From the NCBI RefSeq assembly GCF_000586555.1, contig NZ_AZUC01000014.1:62001-126000 (forward strand): a DNA stretch of 64,000 bases, in the 5' to 3' direction. The notes beneath the pieces are model-generated. The model was not told the origin of the DNA. It made no database searches and worked only from the letters and a program-made list of their open reading frames with translations. The first letter of the stretch is position 1. Each line of letters begins with the position of its first letter. Shown here in pieces: positions 16,322 to 25,899 of this stretch. This DNA is from Sporosarcina sp. D27. GTDB taxonomy: Bacteria; Bacillota; Bacilli; Bacillales_A; Planococcaceae. The position numbers and the translations under genes are program-made.

Positions 16322-16920
16322 GTGAAAAAAGTTATTTAGGTGCAGTGCTACTAGCAGCTATCATATTTATTTCTGTTCTGGTTTTTGATATGAGCGATGA
16401 TACGAATCCTGATTCCGAGAAAACGTTCGAAAAATAGACTCTCTCAGGACCAGGCGAGATATCCGACTATACAGAACCGGCAGCTTTGACTGAACACCAA
16501 GTGGCAATAAATGCTTTTTATGTGAAGATCACTTACCGAAAAAAGTGATGTGAGGCTAATGAAAAGAACAACGGGCAAACACATCATCGTTGACATTACT
16601 GACAAAGAAACCGGTGAGTCGATTGGACAAGAGAAAGAAAAGTTGGTGTTTAGGGTAGTTCCGAAGAAAGAGGGGAAGTTGCGCCTGCAGATAGTAGTGG
16701 ATATTGATCCTGATAGTTGGGTTATTAGTAAAGTCGTAGAAACAAAAGCAGTGTATGACCTGTAGCCAGAGAATGTTGAAACTGAAGTGATCGATACCAG
16801 TTCAAGGTCGGGGAATTTCCAGCCGAGAACGTTGAAGTCCTGGCGATTCATAATCTGATGTGGGGAAGGGAAAGTCAAGACTTGTACGAAGGCTATGAAA
16901 TTGGCGTCATTGAAAAATGA
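16322..16920 (+). pseudogene. Ruined paralogue of the membrane-anchored protein at 48088
   Basis: Aligns along its length with the intact gene at 48088-48708: KRTTGKHIIVDIT against KRTTDKYIIVDIT, LRLQIVVDIDPDS against ARLQMVVDIDSEA, and the shared ending YEGYEIGIIEK/YEGYEIGVIEK. Early stop codons (TAG at about 16338 and 16436), indels and an internal TAG near 16763 disrupt it. The corresponding GTG start with AGTAGGATT before it is conserved, which supports the GTG start of the intact copy. Confidence 0.85.
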
Positions 16921-17093
16921 AGGTTCAGTAGAATAGGTGCGTTTTTTAAGGACGAACTCAAATCTTTTTTTTAGATAGGAATTTTAGCAAGTTTTATCTA
17001 GTAAGCTTACATAGGATCAATTGTAGACAGAAGATAGACGAGCAGTATTAAGTAATTGCTTAAAAAGATTTACTTAATAATAGGGGGTGCTGC

Positions 17094-17882
17094 GTGTTAA
17101 ATTTGAATCCAGATCAATTTATTTTGAAACCTGTATTTGCTACGATTCATTGTGAACCAACCTGGCAATGGAAAAAACGAGATAAAACCTTCCCTAATTA
17201 TGGTGTATTTTATGTTTGGAGCGGGGAAGGAACATTGCTACTGAATGGTAAGCTGTATGATGTACAAAAAGGACACTGTTTTCTATTTAAACATGGAGAA
17301 GTCATATCAGCTACGCATACACCCCAATCCCCCCTAGTAATAACTTATATTCATTTTGATGTGACTGAAACACCACAAATAATCCCCACCGCCCATCGGG
17401 TATTTGCAAATCCGGTCAACCTTGAATCGCTCTTAACTCGATACGTTCGTTTGTTATTAGAGAAGCCATTTGGAATGGAAATCGAGGCAAAGCTCATTTT
17501 AAAGCAACTCATGATTCACCTATTGCGAGAAGCTGAAGAACAGGTAGAGCAAAGGAATGTTGCGAGTGATAGCTTGCTGGAAATTGTCCGGGGAATGGCC
17601 AACTATATACAGCAGCATCCCGGGGAACAACATTCGATAGAAAGTTTAGCAGCTCGTGCCCACCTTTCTCCAAGATATTTTTCTCGGATGTTTAAACAGA
17701 TCATGGGCCATACAGTTAAAACCTATATTGTTCGTTCGCGAATTGAACGGGCGGAACATTTGCTTCGATATGCAGGGTTGACAGTGACAGAGACTGCGTG
17801 TGTCCTTGGCTATAGCGATGTCCATTTTTTTAGCAGACAATTTAAAAAGTACACAGGAAAAAATCCTTCTGAAATTCGTTGA
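17094..17882 (+). CDS. AraC-family transcriptional regulator
   Basis: A 262-residue regulator with an N-terminal cupin-like sensor domain (residues 1-150: YGVFYVWSGEGTLLLNGKLYDV) and a C-terminal double helix-turn-helix (IESLAARAHLSPRYFSRMFK; VTETACVLGYSDVHFFSRQFKKYTGKNPSEIR). GTG start follows GGGGGTG. It is followed by a terminator and then, on the same strand, by the dapL-dapF-glnA-asnB cluster, so it is the obvious candidate regulator; ligand unknown. Confidence 0.88.
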   Translation: MLNLNPDQFILKPVFATIHCEPTWQWKKRDKTFPNYGVFYVWSGEGTLLLNGKLYDVQKGHCFLFKHGEVISATHTPQSPLVITYIHFDVTETPQIIPTAHRVFANPVNLESLLTRYVRLLLEKPFGMEIEAKLILKQLMIHLLREAEEQVEQRNVASDSLLEIVRGMANYIQQHPGEQHSIESLAARAHLSPRYFSRMFKQIMGHTVKTYIVRSRIERAEHLLRYAGLTVTETACVLGYSDVHFFSRQFKKYTGKNPSEIR

Positions 17883-17886
17883 ACAC

Positions 17887-17913
17887 GCCGGGCTCTCATG
17901 CCTGGCTATTTTT
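17887..17913 (+). terminator. Terminator after the AraC-family gene
   Basis: GCCGGGC and GCCTGGC form a 7-bp stem (one G-T pair) followed by TATTTTTATT. Confidence 0.7.
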
Positions 17914-18301
17914 ATTGTCACTTTTCAGTACTACCAAAAAGTTCAAATATTTAATCGGTTGGTCTAAATCAAATTCACCTTATTATTGATAGTATACAAG
18001 TAGAAAATGAATTTAAGCTGTCGAAGAGATTCCAAATTCAAAACATATACACAGTAAACAAAAGGCCTGTAAGATCCTTAGTTTGAGCAAGATGCTTGCA
18101 GACTGCGTAATTGGTAAAAATAATCTTACTCCAATTTTATCTGTAGACTACCGATTTAATCCGACTAAAAATACTGTTTTAGTCTGGGTATGGTTTAAGT
18201 AGCTAATATATTTACACAAAAACGATTGAAAAGCGGCATGCTCTTATGATGCAAGAAGTTCATCACGAACAAGATGGCTTGAAAAATTAGGAGGTACGGA
18301 T
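17914..18301. other. Leader region of the dapL operon
   Basis: Nearly 390 bases. Contains a perfect inverted repeat GACTAAAA/TTTTAGTC at 18163-18184 with a 6-base spacer, which may be an AraC-family site or leader hairpin. I looked for a lysine riboswitch and a T-box core and saw neither. Confidence 0.4.
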
Positions 18302-19540
18302 ATGTCAACTGATTATGTACAACGCCTGTTTGCAGACCGTATAGGGGGTCCGCAATTTGGTTTGAAGGAAGAAACCTATAAGTTCGAAAAAATAAGGAGA
18401 GCTAAAAAAGAGGCATTGCAAGCAAATCCTCATATGAAATTGATCGACCTTGGCGTTGGCGAGCCTGATGCAATGGCAAATGAAGCAGTTGTGAAAACAT
18501 TGGCGGAAGAAGCAATGAAACCTGAAAATCGTATGTATGCAGATAATGGGATTATTGAGTTTAAGCAAGCTGCGGCAAATTATATGAAACATGTATTTGG
18601 TGTGGATGATCTCAATCCGGATACAGAGATCACCCATACGATCGGGGTAAAGACGGCACTCGCGCTGTTTCCTGCAGCCTTCATTAACCCTGGTGATATT
18701 ACACTTATGCCTTCGCCAAGTTATCCTATTTTAGGTACTCATACAGAATACTACGGAGGAGAAGTTGTCCATCTGCCGCTATTGGAGGAAAATTCATTTC
18801 TGCCAAAACTAGATTCATTGGATGAAAGTATTCTAAAAAAAGCGAAGCTACTGTACTTGAATTATCCGAACAACCCGACAGGAGCTATAGCAACTGAGGA
18901 ATTCTTTAAGGAAGTTGTTCAATTTGCAAAGAAAAACCAATTGATCGTTGTGCACGATGCCGCTTATGCTGCTCTTGTTTTCTATGATGAAAAGCCGCTA
19001 AGCTTTCTTTCTGTACCAGGGGCAAAGGATGTTGGAATCGAGCTTCACTCATTATCCAAATCATTCAATATGACAGGCTGGCGCATCGGTTTTCTAGCAG
19101 GAAATTGGAAGCTTATCAAAGCATTTATGAATGTAAAGGACAATAGTGACTCTGGCCAATTTATTGCCATACAAAAAGCAGCGGCATATGCCCTTGCTCA
19201 TCCAGAAATTACAGAACAGATTGCCGTGAAGTATTCCCGTCGACTCGATCTGTTGGTTAAAGCATTACAGGAGTGCGGCTTCAAAGCTGAAAGACCAAAA
19301 GGTTCATTTTTCTTATATACAAAGATCCCAAAAGCGATCGCAAACGGCCCGCAATTTCAGTCAGCAGAAGAATTTAGCCAATATTTAATACGTGAACATT
19401 TAATATCCAGCGTTCCGTGGGATGATGCCGGCCACTATGTGCGATTTTCAGTTACGTTTCAAGCAGAAGGCGTTGAGGAGGAAGCGCGTGTAATCGATGA
19501 GATCAAAGTAAGGCTGAATTCATCCAAGTTCATCTTTTAA
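18302..19540 (+). CDS. dapL: LL-diaminopimelate aminotransferase (DapL)
   Basis: PLP enzyme converting tetrahydrodipicolinate directly to LL-diaminopimelate with glutamate as amino donor. The 412-residue sequence carries family features: LFADRIGG near the N-terminus, LGVGEPDAMA, RMYADNGI, NYPNNPTGA, the PLP lysine in SLSKSFNMTGWRIGF, and the C-terminal SVPWDDAGHYVRFSVTF. GGAGG precedes the ATG. First gene of a tight cluster; dapF follows after 16 bases. Many bacilli use the acetylase route instead, so this gene may be an added specialised route. Confidence 0.9.
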   Translation: MSTDYVQRLFADRIGGPQFGLKEETYKFEKIRRAKKEALQANPHMKLIDLGVGEPDAMANEAVVKTLAEEAMKPENRMYADNGIIEFKQAAANYMKHVFGVDDLNPDTEITHTIGVKTALALFPAAFINPGDITLMPSPSYPILGTHTEYYGGEVVHLPLLEENSFLPKLDSLDESILKKAKLLYLNYPNNPTGAIATEEFFKEVVQFAKKNQLIVVHDAAYAALVFYDEKPLSFLSVPGAKDVGIELHSLSKSFNMTGWRIGFLAGNWKLIKAFMNVKDNSDSGQFIAIQKAAAYALAHPEITEQIAVKYSRRLDLLVKALQECGFKAERPKGSFFLYTKIPKAIANGPQFQSAEEFSQYLIREHLISSVPWDDAGHYVRFSVTFQAEGVEEEARVIDEIKVRLNSSKFIF

Positions 19541-19556
19541 AAAAGGGGGGGAGAAG

Positions 19557-20444
19557 ATGTTTACTAAAATGCATGGATTGGGGAACTCCTTTGTGATTTT
19601 CAACCAATTAGGTGTTGCAAAGGAGTATCAAGACTATAGTCAACTTGCTCAAATAGTCTCTAATGTAAGTTTCGGTATAGGGTCTGATGGCATCATTCTA
19701 ATATGCTCTTCGGACATAGCGGATTTTCGAATGAGAATTTTTAACGAGGATGGATCGGAGGGTAGGAATTGTGGCAACGGTTTACGATGTGTAGCAAAGC
19801 TTCTATTTGATCAAAAGTACGCGACAACATCATCTTTTACCATTGAAACGTTGGGTGGGGTAATGAGTGTTGAGGTGGAGGAGGATAAAGAAAAGCAGGT
19901 TCAATATGTAACTGTCGATATGGGGGAGCCCAAATTAATTAAAAGTAAAATACCGATGCAAGGTGATCCATGCACGGTATCTGTGAACGAGCCACATTCC
20001 TTTGGAGACGATGTCTATCAATTGACTTGTGTATCCATGGGAAATCCACATGCCATCTTATTTGCAGATGATGTAAAAAAAGTACCGTTAGAAATTATAG
20101 GGCCCGTAATTGAATGCTCAGATTTATTTCCTGAACGAGTAAATGTCGGCTTTGTTACTGTGATAAACAGCCAAGAAATTGAGTATCGAGTGTGGGAACG
20201 GGGATCCGGAATTACGATGGCTTGCGGAACAGGGGCGTGTGCTGCGGTAGTGGCTGCTACATTAAACGGTATGTTGGAAAGGAATCTTCCGATAATAGTT
20301 CACCTTCCCGGAGGAGACTTGACAGTAAGATGGGATGAACATGGCCACGTGTGGAAAAGAGGAGAAGCAACATATATTTGCCACGGAGAATTGGTGACAT
20401 ACACCAATAGCTACAGTTCGATGATCAATGAAAGAGAAAAGTAA
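19557..20444 (+). CDS. dapF: Diaminopimelate epimerase
   Basis: Cofactor-independent racemisation of LL- to meso-diaminopimelate. The two catalytic Cys lie in EGRNCGNGLRC and MACGTGACA; the fold opens with KMHGLGNSFVIF. Length 295 is usual. GGGGGGAG precedes the ATG. Placed after dapL, it completes a two-step path from tetrahydrodipicolinate to meso-diaminopimelate. Confidence 0.95.
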   Translation: MFTKMHGLGNSFVIFNQLGVAKEYQDYSQLAQIVSNVSFGIGSDGIILICSSDIADFRMRIFNEDGSEGRNCGNGLRCVAKLLFDQKYATTSSFTIETLGGVMSVEVEEDKEKQVQYVTVDMGEPKLIKSKIPMQGDPCTVSVNEPHSFGDDVYQLTCVSMGNPHAILFADDVKKVPLEIIGPVIECSDLFPERVNVGFVTVINSQEIEYRVWERGSGITMACGTGACAAVVAATLNGMLERNLPIIVHLPGGDLTVRWDEHGHVWKRGEATYICHGELVTYTNSYSSMINEREK

Positions 20445-20466
20445 ATAAAAAAATGGGGGAATTCAT

Positions 20467-21783
20467 ATGAACAGTCAATCGATTTTAGAAATGGCAAAGG
20501 AGCATTCTGTAAGGTACATTCGCCTACAATTTACAGACTTATTCGGAACAACTAAAAATGTTGAGATCCCAATCAGTCAGTTGCCAAAAGCACTCGATAA
20601 CAAAATGATGTTTGATGGCTCATCAATTGGAGGGTTTGTAAGTATCGAAGAATCGGATATGTATTTATACCCGGATTTAGATACATTTATTGTCTTACCT
20701 TGGACAGCGGAAAAAGGAAAAGTTGCACGTCTCATCTGTGATATTCATCATCCAGATGGAACGCCATTTGCAGGTGATCCTCGCAGTAATCTAAAAAGAA
20801 TTTTAAACGACATGAAAGAACTTGGGTTTACGGATTTTAATGTTGGACCGGAACCAGAATTCTTCCTATTTAAACTCAATGACAAGGGTGACCCATCACT
20901 GGAATTGAATGATCATGGCGGTTATTTTGATCTTTCACCAATTGACTTAGGGGAAAACTGCCGTCGTGATATCGTCTCGGAACTGGAAGAAATGGGGTAT
21001 GAGATTGAGGCTTCCCACCATGAAGTAGCACCAGGTCAGCATGAAATTGACTTTAAATACCTTAGTGCCTTAAAAGCCTGTGATGATATTCAAACCTTTA
21101 AACTTGTAGTGAGAACCGTTGCCCATAAACATGGACTACACGCGACATTTATGCCTAAACCGGTATTTTGCATAAATGGATCTGGAATGCATTGTAACTT
21201 GAGCTTATTCAAACAAGACCAAAATACTTTTTATGATCCTGACGGTTCGCTAGAAATAAGTGATACTGCAAGACATTTTGTGGCAGGAATTCTGAAGCAT
21301 GCACAGGCTTTTACTGCAATAACAAATCCTACGGTTAATTCTTACAAAAGGCTAGTTCCTGGGTATGAGGCTCCATGTTATGTGGCCTGGTCAGCAAGAA
21401 ACAGAAGTGCATTAATTAGAATTCCTGCATCTCGTGGAATGAGTACACGTGTAGAAGTTCGTAGTGTGGATCCTTCCGCGAACCCATATTTGGCTATGGC
21501 TGCCCTATTAGCTGCGGGATTGGATGGTATAAAAAATAAGTTAACACCTCCTGAGGCGATCAACCAAAACATCTATGAGTTGTCAAAAGAACAACGTGAA
21601 AAGTGTGGAATTATTGATTTACCATCTAATTTAGATGAGTCACTCAAGAATTTGAAAGAGGACGAAGTGATTGCTCACTCCCTAGGTAGACATTTGTTGG
21701 AACGGTTTATTGAAGCAAAAGAAATCGAATGCGATAGGTATAGGATACAAGTACACGCATGGGAACGCGATCATTATTTGTAG
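20467..21783 (+). CDS. glnA: Type I glutamine synthetase (GSI-alpha like)
   Basis: Makes glutamine from glutamate, ammonia and ATP as a dodecamer. At 438 residues it lacks the GSI-beta insertion. Motifs: [15 protein letters not shown] (metal ligands), [42 protein letters not shown] (flap), and RIPASRG. Where B. subtilis GlnA has E-G-F-V-R62, this protein has G-G-F-V-S59, so the arginine tied to feedback inhibition is missing. No glnR precedes it, unlike housekeeping glnA. Likely a dedicated glutamine supplier for the cluster. Confidence 0.93.
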   Translation: MNSQSILEMAKEHSVRYIRLQFTDLFGTTKNVEIPISQLPKALDNKMMFDGSSIGGFVSIEESDMYLYPDLDTFIVLPWTAEKGKVARLICDIHHPDGTPFAGDPRSNLKRILNDMKELGFTDFNVGPEPEFFLFKLNDKGDPSLELNDHGGYFDLSPIDLGENCRRDIVSELEEMGYEIEASHHEVAPGQHEIDFKYLSALKACDDIQTFKLVVRTVAHKHGLHATFMPKPVFCINGSGMHCNLSLFKQDQNTFYDPDGSLEISDTARHFVAGILKHAQAFTAITNPTVNSYKRLVPGYEAPCYVAWSARNRSALIRIPASRGMSTRVEVRSVDPSANPYLAMAALLAAGLDGIKNKLTPPEAINQNIYELSKEQREKCGIIDLPSNLDESLKNLKEDEVIAHSLGRHLLERFIEAKEIECDRYRIQVHAWERDHYL

Positions 21784-21837
21784 TAGTACGAATGAATAAA
21801 AAAAGGTTGAAAAATTTAATATGAAGGAGAAAAGTTT

Positions 21838-23688
21838 ATGTGTGGAATAACGGGTTGGATTGATTGGCATCAAGATTTGTCACAGCAAGGTTCCATTGTG
21901 GAAAAGATGACAAATACATTGGCGAAACGAGGTCCGGATGCTTCTAATATATGGAGTTCGCGTCATCTGTTATTTGGTCACAGGCGGCTTGTAGTTGTCG
22001 ATCCTGCTGGAGGTGCACAGCCGATGGTAATAGAAAAAAACAATCATACTTTTACAATCGTATATAATGGCGAGCTCTATAATACAGAAGAAATAAGAAA
22101 GGAATTATTGAAGAGGGGGCACTCTTTTCAGTCTTATTCCGATACGGAAGTGTTATTAACGGCATATATCGAGTGGAGAGAAGATTGCGTAAAGCATCTA
22201 AATGGAATTTTTGCTTTCGCAGTTTGGGATCAACACCGAGAGCAGCTATTTATGGTAAGAGATCGCCTAGGTGTTAAACCTCTGTTCTACCGTGAAGAAA
22301 ATGGATCGCTCATGTTTGGTTCAGAGATTAAAGCAATACTGGCACATCCTAAAGTGAAAACGGAGGTGGACCGGGATGGTTTGCAGGAAGTGTTTGGGTT
22401 AGGACCATCTCGAACGCCTGGTCATGGTATTTTTCGGGGCATTCATGAACTTCGCCCAGCCCACGCACTGACTTTTAATCGAAATGGCTTGAAAATTTGG
22501 CGTTATTGGAATGTAGAGAGCAGAAAGCATCATCATTCGTTAGAAGAGACGGCGGAACAAGTAAAAATCCTTGTTAAGGATGCCGTTGAGCGCCAGTTAG
22601 TTGCAGATGTACCTGTTTGTACATTCCTATCTGGAGGATTAGATTCGAGTGCGATTAGTTCATTTGCTTCGGACTTCTTCAAAAAAGAGGGACGCGATAC
22701 CCTTCGCACGTATTCAATAGACTACGAGCAAAACAATCAACATTTCAAAGCGAGCTCCTTTCAGCCTGATCAAGATGAGCCATGGATACAGAAAATGCAA
22801 CAACATTTGGGGTCTATTCATCACTCGGCTATTATAAAAAATGATCAGCTAGTAAATCTGTTGGAAGAAGCTGTAATGATGAGAGATTTACCTGGGATGG
22901 CCGACGTAGACTCCTCATTGTTATGGTTTTGCGAACAGATAAAACAAGATTATACCGTTGCTTTATCTGGGGAGTGTGCAGATGAAATCTTTGGCGGATA
23001 TCCATGGTTCTATAAAGAAGAATCGCTACATGGAAAGGGGTTTCCGTGGATACGCTCCCAATCGGAGAGACAGCAGCTGTTGCTTCCGCATTGGCAAAAG
23101 AAACTCGATTTAGAAGGGTATGTGAGGGGACGTTATCATGAAACGATAAGGGAAGTGCCTCATCTAGGAGGGGAAACCCAAATAGAAATGCGGCGCCGGG
23201 AAATGTCATATTTAAATATGATTTGGTTTATGTCTACGCTTCTGGAGAGAAAAGATCGCATGAGTATGGGATCGAGTTTAGAAGTACGGGTTCCGTTCGC
23301 TGATCACCGTATCGTTGAATATGCCTGGAACATACCATGGGAAATGAAAATGTTGAACGGTCAAGAAAAGGGGATATTACGAAAGGCGTTAGACGGAGTA
23401 CTACCAAATGAAATTCTTTATCGGAAAAAGAGTCCGTACCCTAAAACACATCATCACATCTATATGAAACTCGTTAAAACTAAGTTGACTAACATCCTAG
23501 AAAATAAGACATCCCCATTACTAGAACTCGTGTCTAAACAAAAAGTCAAAGACATACTCGATTCAGACGGGTCCTCATTTAAAGATCCTTGGTTCGGTCA
23601 ACTTATGACCGGCCCCCAATTCATCGCTCACCTAGCCCAAATAAATATGTGGCTAGAAAATTACAACATAAACATTATTGATAACTAA
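21838..23688 (+). CDS. asnB: Glutamine-hydrolysing asparagine synthase family amidotransferase
   Basis: Class II amidotransferase: N-terminal Cys2 (MCGITGWIDW) releases ammonia from glutamine; the C-terminal domain adenylates a carboxylate (PP-loop FLSGGLDSSA; LSGECADEIFGGYPW). 616 residues, with KKSPYPKTHH near the end as in Bacillus AsnB/AsnO. ATG after AAGGAG. Members of this family make asparagine or amidate meso-diaminopimelate in peptidoglycan (B. subtilis AsnB, corynebacterial LtsA). The dapL-dapF-glnA context favours the second role, as inference. Confidence 0.92.
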   Translation: MCGITGWIDWHQDLSQQGSIVEKMTNTLAKRGPDASNIWSSRHLLFGHRRLVVVDPAGGAQPMVIEKNNHTFTIVYNGELYNTEEIRKELLKRGHSFQSYSDTEVLLTAYIEWREDCVKHLNGIFAFAVWDQHREQLFMVRDRLGVKPLFYREENGSLMFGSEIKAILAHPKVKTEVDRDGLQEVFGLGPSRTPGHGIFRGIHELRPAHALTFNRNGLKIWRYWNVESRKHHHSLEETAEQVKILVKDAVERQLVADVPVCTFLSGGLDSSAISSFASDFFKKEGRDTLRTYSIDYEQNNQHFKASSFQPDQDEPWIQKMQQHLGSIHHSAIIKNDQLVNLLEEAVMMRDLPGMADVDSSLLWFCEQIKQDYTVALSGECADEIFGGYPWFYKEESLHGKGFPWIRSQSERQQLLLPHWQKKLDLEGYVRGRYHETIREVPHLGGETQIEMRRREMSYLNMIWFMSTLLERKDRMSMGSSLEVRVPFADHRIVEYAWNIPWEMKMLNGQEKGILRKALDGVLPNEILYRKKSPYPKTHHHIYMKLVKTKLTNILENKTSPLLELVSKQKVKDILDSDGSSFKDPWFGQLMTGPQFIAHLAQINMWLENYNINIIDN

Positions 23689-24332
23689 TCTTCAGTGGTT
23701 TTTGTAATAACACTAAGGCAGATCACCCACTTCTAAATAAAAGTGTAGGTGTTTTTCAGTAAAATATTTTTTTAGCATGCTCTGTTCCAATGCGTTCTGT
23801 TGAACAGATTGCGACTGGAATTTCACATTCTAAAGGTATTACACAAGCATTACAAAAAAACATGTCAAACCCTTTATAAATGGGGGATTGACGTGTTTTT
23901 TGCATTTTGGACAATGCGTTAGAAAATAAAACGATTCTACACATTGCACGTCCTTTTTTGAATAAATGATCAGTATTCGTCCTGTTCAGTTTCAACGTGT
24001 TATAGAGTACGAACGACGGTAAGTTTATCCTAAATTGTGGCCTTTGATTAAGCTGTAGAAATGTTATCAGGATATCCGATTTGTAGGAACCCAAATAGCT
24101 TTTCGTACGTGTCTAAAAATAAGAGGTACAGTATATTTTTTGAAAAAATCAAGCTAAATAAATTACCAAATATTACATCTATGTATATAAATGTTGAAAT
24201 GGTATATTGATTACGTTGTTTACAAATTGATTACATTTTGTTTACACTTTGTTTCAATATTTTTTCAGTCTACTAGTTTTTGGCATGCACGGACGTCAAC
24301 CCACTCCAAAAAGAAAGGATGTGAAAAAACAC
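23689..24332. other. Intergenic region after asnB
   Basis: A likely asnB terminator (23724-23756) is followed by about 350 bases in which the minus strand encodes Cys-pair fragments in two frames (around 23850-23920), perhaps a broken zinc-ribbon gene. The rest is AT-rich with TTTACA repeats at 24220-24255 before ardA. Confidence 0.4.
23724..23756 (+). terminator. Probable terminator of the dapL-asnB cluster
   Basis: CACC-C-ACTT pairs with AAGTGTAGGTG with small bulges, then TTTTTC. Confidence 0.5.
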
Positions 24333-24839
24333 ATGCTGAATCTGTACACGGTAAATCTTGCAGAGAATAAGGCAGGTAATTTAGTGGGGGAATGGATTTC
24401 GCTTCCAACAGAAAAAGAAACGATTGATGCTCACCTGAATGCAGTGCTGGGGATTAATAAGGGGATACTCATTCATGATTATGAAAGTTCCTTCCCTATT
24501 GAAGTTGGTGAGTACGATGACATCTATGAGTTGAATCGTATAATGCAGTATCTTGAAGGGGTTGCAGAATCAGAAAGACAAATAATCGCCCTAATAGCCA
24601 AAACGAAAAAATTGGAATTAGAACAGGTAATACAAGTACATCAAGATGGAAAGTACATGGCTTTTAATTGTCATAGTTTGAAAGAACTTGGGCACTACCT
24701 TAATGACGAAGGTTTTCTCTCTTATGAAATCCCTAAAGAAGTCTTGGATTTCGTTGATATGGAAAAACTTGCATTCAATTGGTTAAACACAGGTGAATAC
24801 ATAGACTTATCTGATATTGGTTATTACATCACATATTAA
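24333..24839 (+). CDS. ardA: Antirestriction protein ArdA
   Basis: A DNA-mimic that inhibits type I restriction enzymes by occupying their DNA groove. 168 residues, very acidic, with the family landmarks LYTVNLAENKAGNLVGEW, GKYMAFNCHSLKELGHYL and the C-terminal FVDMEKLAFNWLNTGEYI. ATG at 24333 follows AAAGGATG; the longer frame upstream has no support. ArdA is usually carried by plasmids, phages or conjugative transposons; no such backbone is seen here, so it is probably a leftover of a mobile element. Confidence 0.85.
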   Translation: MLNLYTVNLAENKAGNLVGEWISLPTEKETIDAHLNAVLGINKGILIHDYESSFPIEVGEYDDIYELNRIMQYLEGVAESERQIIALIAKTKKLELEQVIQVHQDGKYMAFNCHSLKELGHYLNDEGFLSYEIPKEVLDFVDMEKLAFNWLNTGEYIDLSDIGYYITY

Positions 24840-24883
24840 AGCTTTTACACCAACACACATACGCAGAATAGAGGAATTATAAC

Positions 24884-25492
24884 ATGACTAATAAACAATC
24901 AAATGCAAAAGCAAAAAAACCATTTTATAAAAAATGGTGGGTATGGATTCTTGCAATAATTGTTGTGATTGCAGTATCAACTAGCGGAGACGATGAAGCT
25001 AAAATTTCTGATACAAATCCCGTAAAAGAACAACCTGCAAAAGCTGAAACGCCAGAAAAGGCAAAGCCTGAAAAGAAAGAAGAAAAGGTTGCTGGAATAG
25101 GTGAAGTTGTCAAAGTAGGCAAGGTTGAATTCACAGTAAATAGCACATCAACGGCAAAGAATGTTGGTGGCGAATACGGACAAAATGCACAAGGTACGTA
25201 CTTACTTGTTAATGTAACTGTTAAAAACATAGGTAATGAATCAATCACAACTGATACGTCATTCTTCCAAATTAAAGCTGGGGAAAAAACATATGATGCT
25301 GATAGTACTGCATCCATCTATGCGAACGAAGCAACTGATTTCTTCCTTCAGCAAGTAAACCCTGATTTATCAGCAACGGGCGTTGTAGTCTTTGATGTAT
25401 CCGATGAATTAATTGCAAACCCTGAATTAATGTTACAGGTACAGACTGGATTCTTCGGTACTGAAACGGGACTCATTAAGATTGGTCAGTAA
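24884..25492 (+). CDS. DUF4352 membrane-anchored extracellular protein
   Basis: N-terminal KKWWVWILAIIVVIAVS is a membrane anchor, then a Lys/Glu/Pro linker (residues 40-75) and a C-terminal immunoglobulin-like DUF4352 domain (VGKVEFTVNSTSTAKNVGG; GTYLLVNVTVKNIGNESI; FFQIKAGEKTYDAD). 202 residues. Function unknown; related proteins are secreted by bacilli and encoded near mobile elements. Own terminator at 25510. Confidence 0.82.
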   Translation: MTNKQSNAKAKKPFYKKWWVWILAIIVVIAVSTSGDDEAKISDTNPVKEQPAKAETPEKAKPEKKEEKVAGIGEVVKVGKVEFTVNSTSTAKNVGGEYGQNAQGTYLLVNVTVKNIGNESITTDTSFFQIKAGEKTYDADSTASIYANEATDFFLQQVNPDLSATGVVVFDVSDELIANPELMLQVQTGFFGTETGLIKIGQ

Positions 25493-25509
25493 GTATTGAT
25501 AATAAATAG

Positions 25510-25553
25510 ATGGTGGTTTGTTAGGTCTAACCTTTCAAATCACCATTTTTTTT
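25510..25553 (+). terminator. Terminator of the DUF4352 gene
   Basis: ATGGTGGTTTG and CAAATCACCAT pair over 11 bases (one G-T), followed by eight T. Confidence 0.85.
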
Positions 25554-25899
25554 GTGCAATAATTCTTGAACTATTATTCGATAAGCTTCACCATCATATT
25601 TCATACTACTTTTCAGTGGGCTCTATTTTTACTTTCTACTTAATTTTGCATTCTATCTTGTTAACTTCTAATAACTAGCAGGCAAGGCGTTTTGTTGGTA
25701 TCACTTTGGGAATCAGTACTTTGTGAATAAGCATCCATTATTTCATATGATACTGAATGGAAATATATTGAAGTGTGGAAAACATAATTTCGTCTTATCG
25801 TAGTTTATGGATAGATATGCAACTTTTTAAAGCTTTGTTATACTTGCGGTGTAATGATAGTTGAATATCGTTCGGACTATTTACTGGGGGTGGGTAAAC
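25554..25899. other. Intergenic, nothing recognised
   Basis: AT-rich leader of the HD-GYP gene. A short open frame at 25496-25678 has no recognisable feature and overlaps the terminator. Confidence 0.4.

Noticed and set aside
17914-18301. Lysine riboswitch or T-box before dapL
   Set aside because: I could not find the conserved core of either; only a short inverted repeat is present.
23756-24094. 112-residue minus-strand frame with several Cys
   Set aside because: Cys pairs occur in two different frames and there is no start site; at best a relic, described in the intergenic entry.
25496-25678. 60-residue hydrophobic frame after the DUF4352 gene
   Set aside because: Begins inside the terminator of that gene and has no ribosome site.
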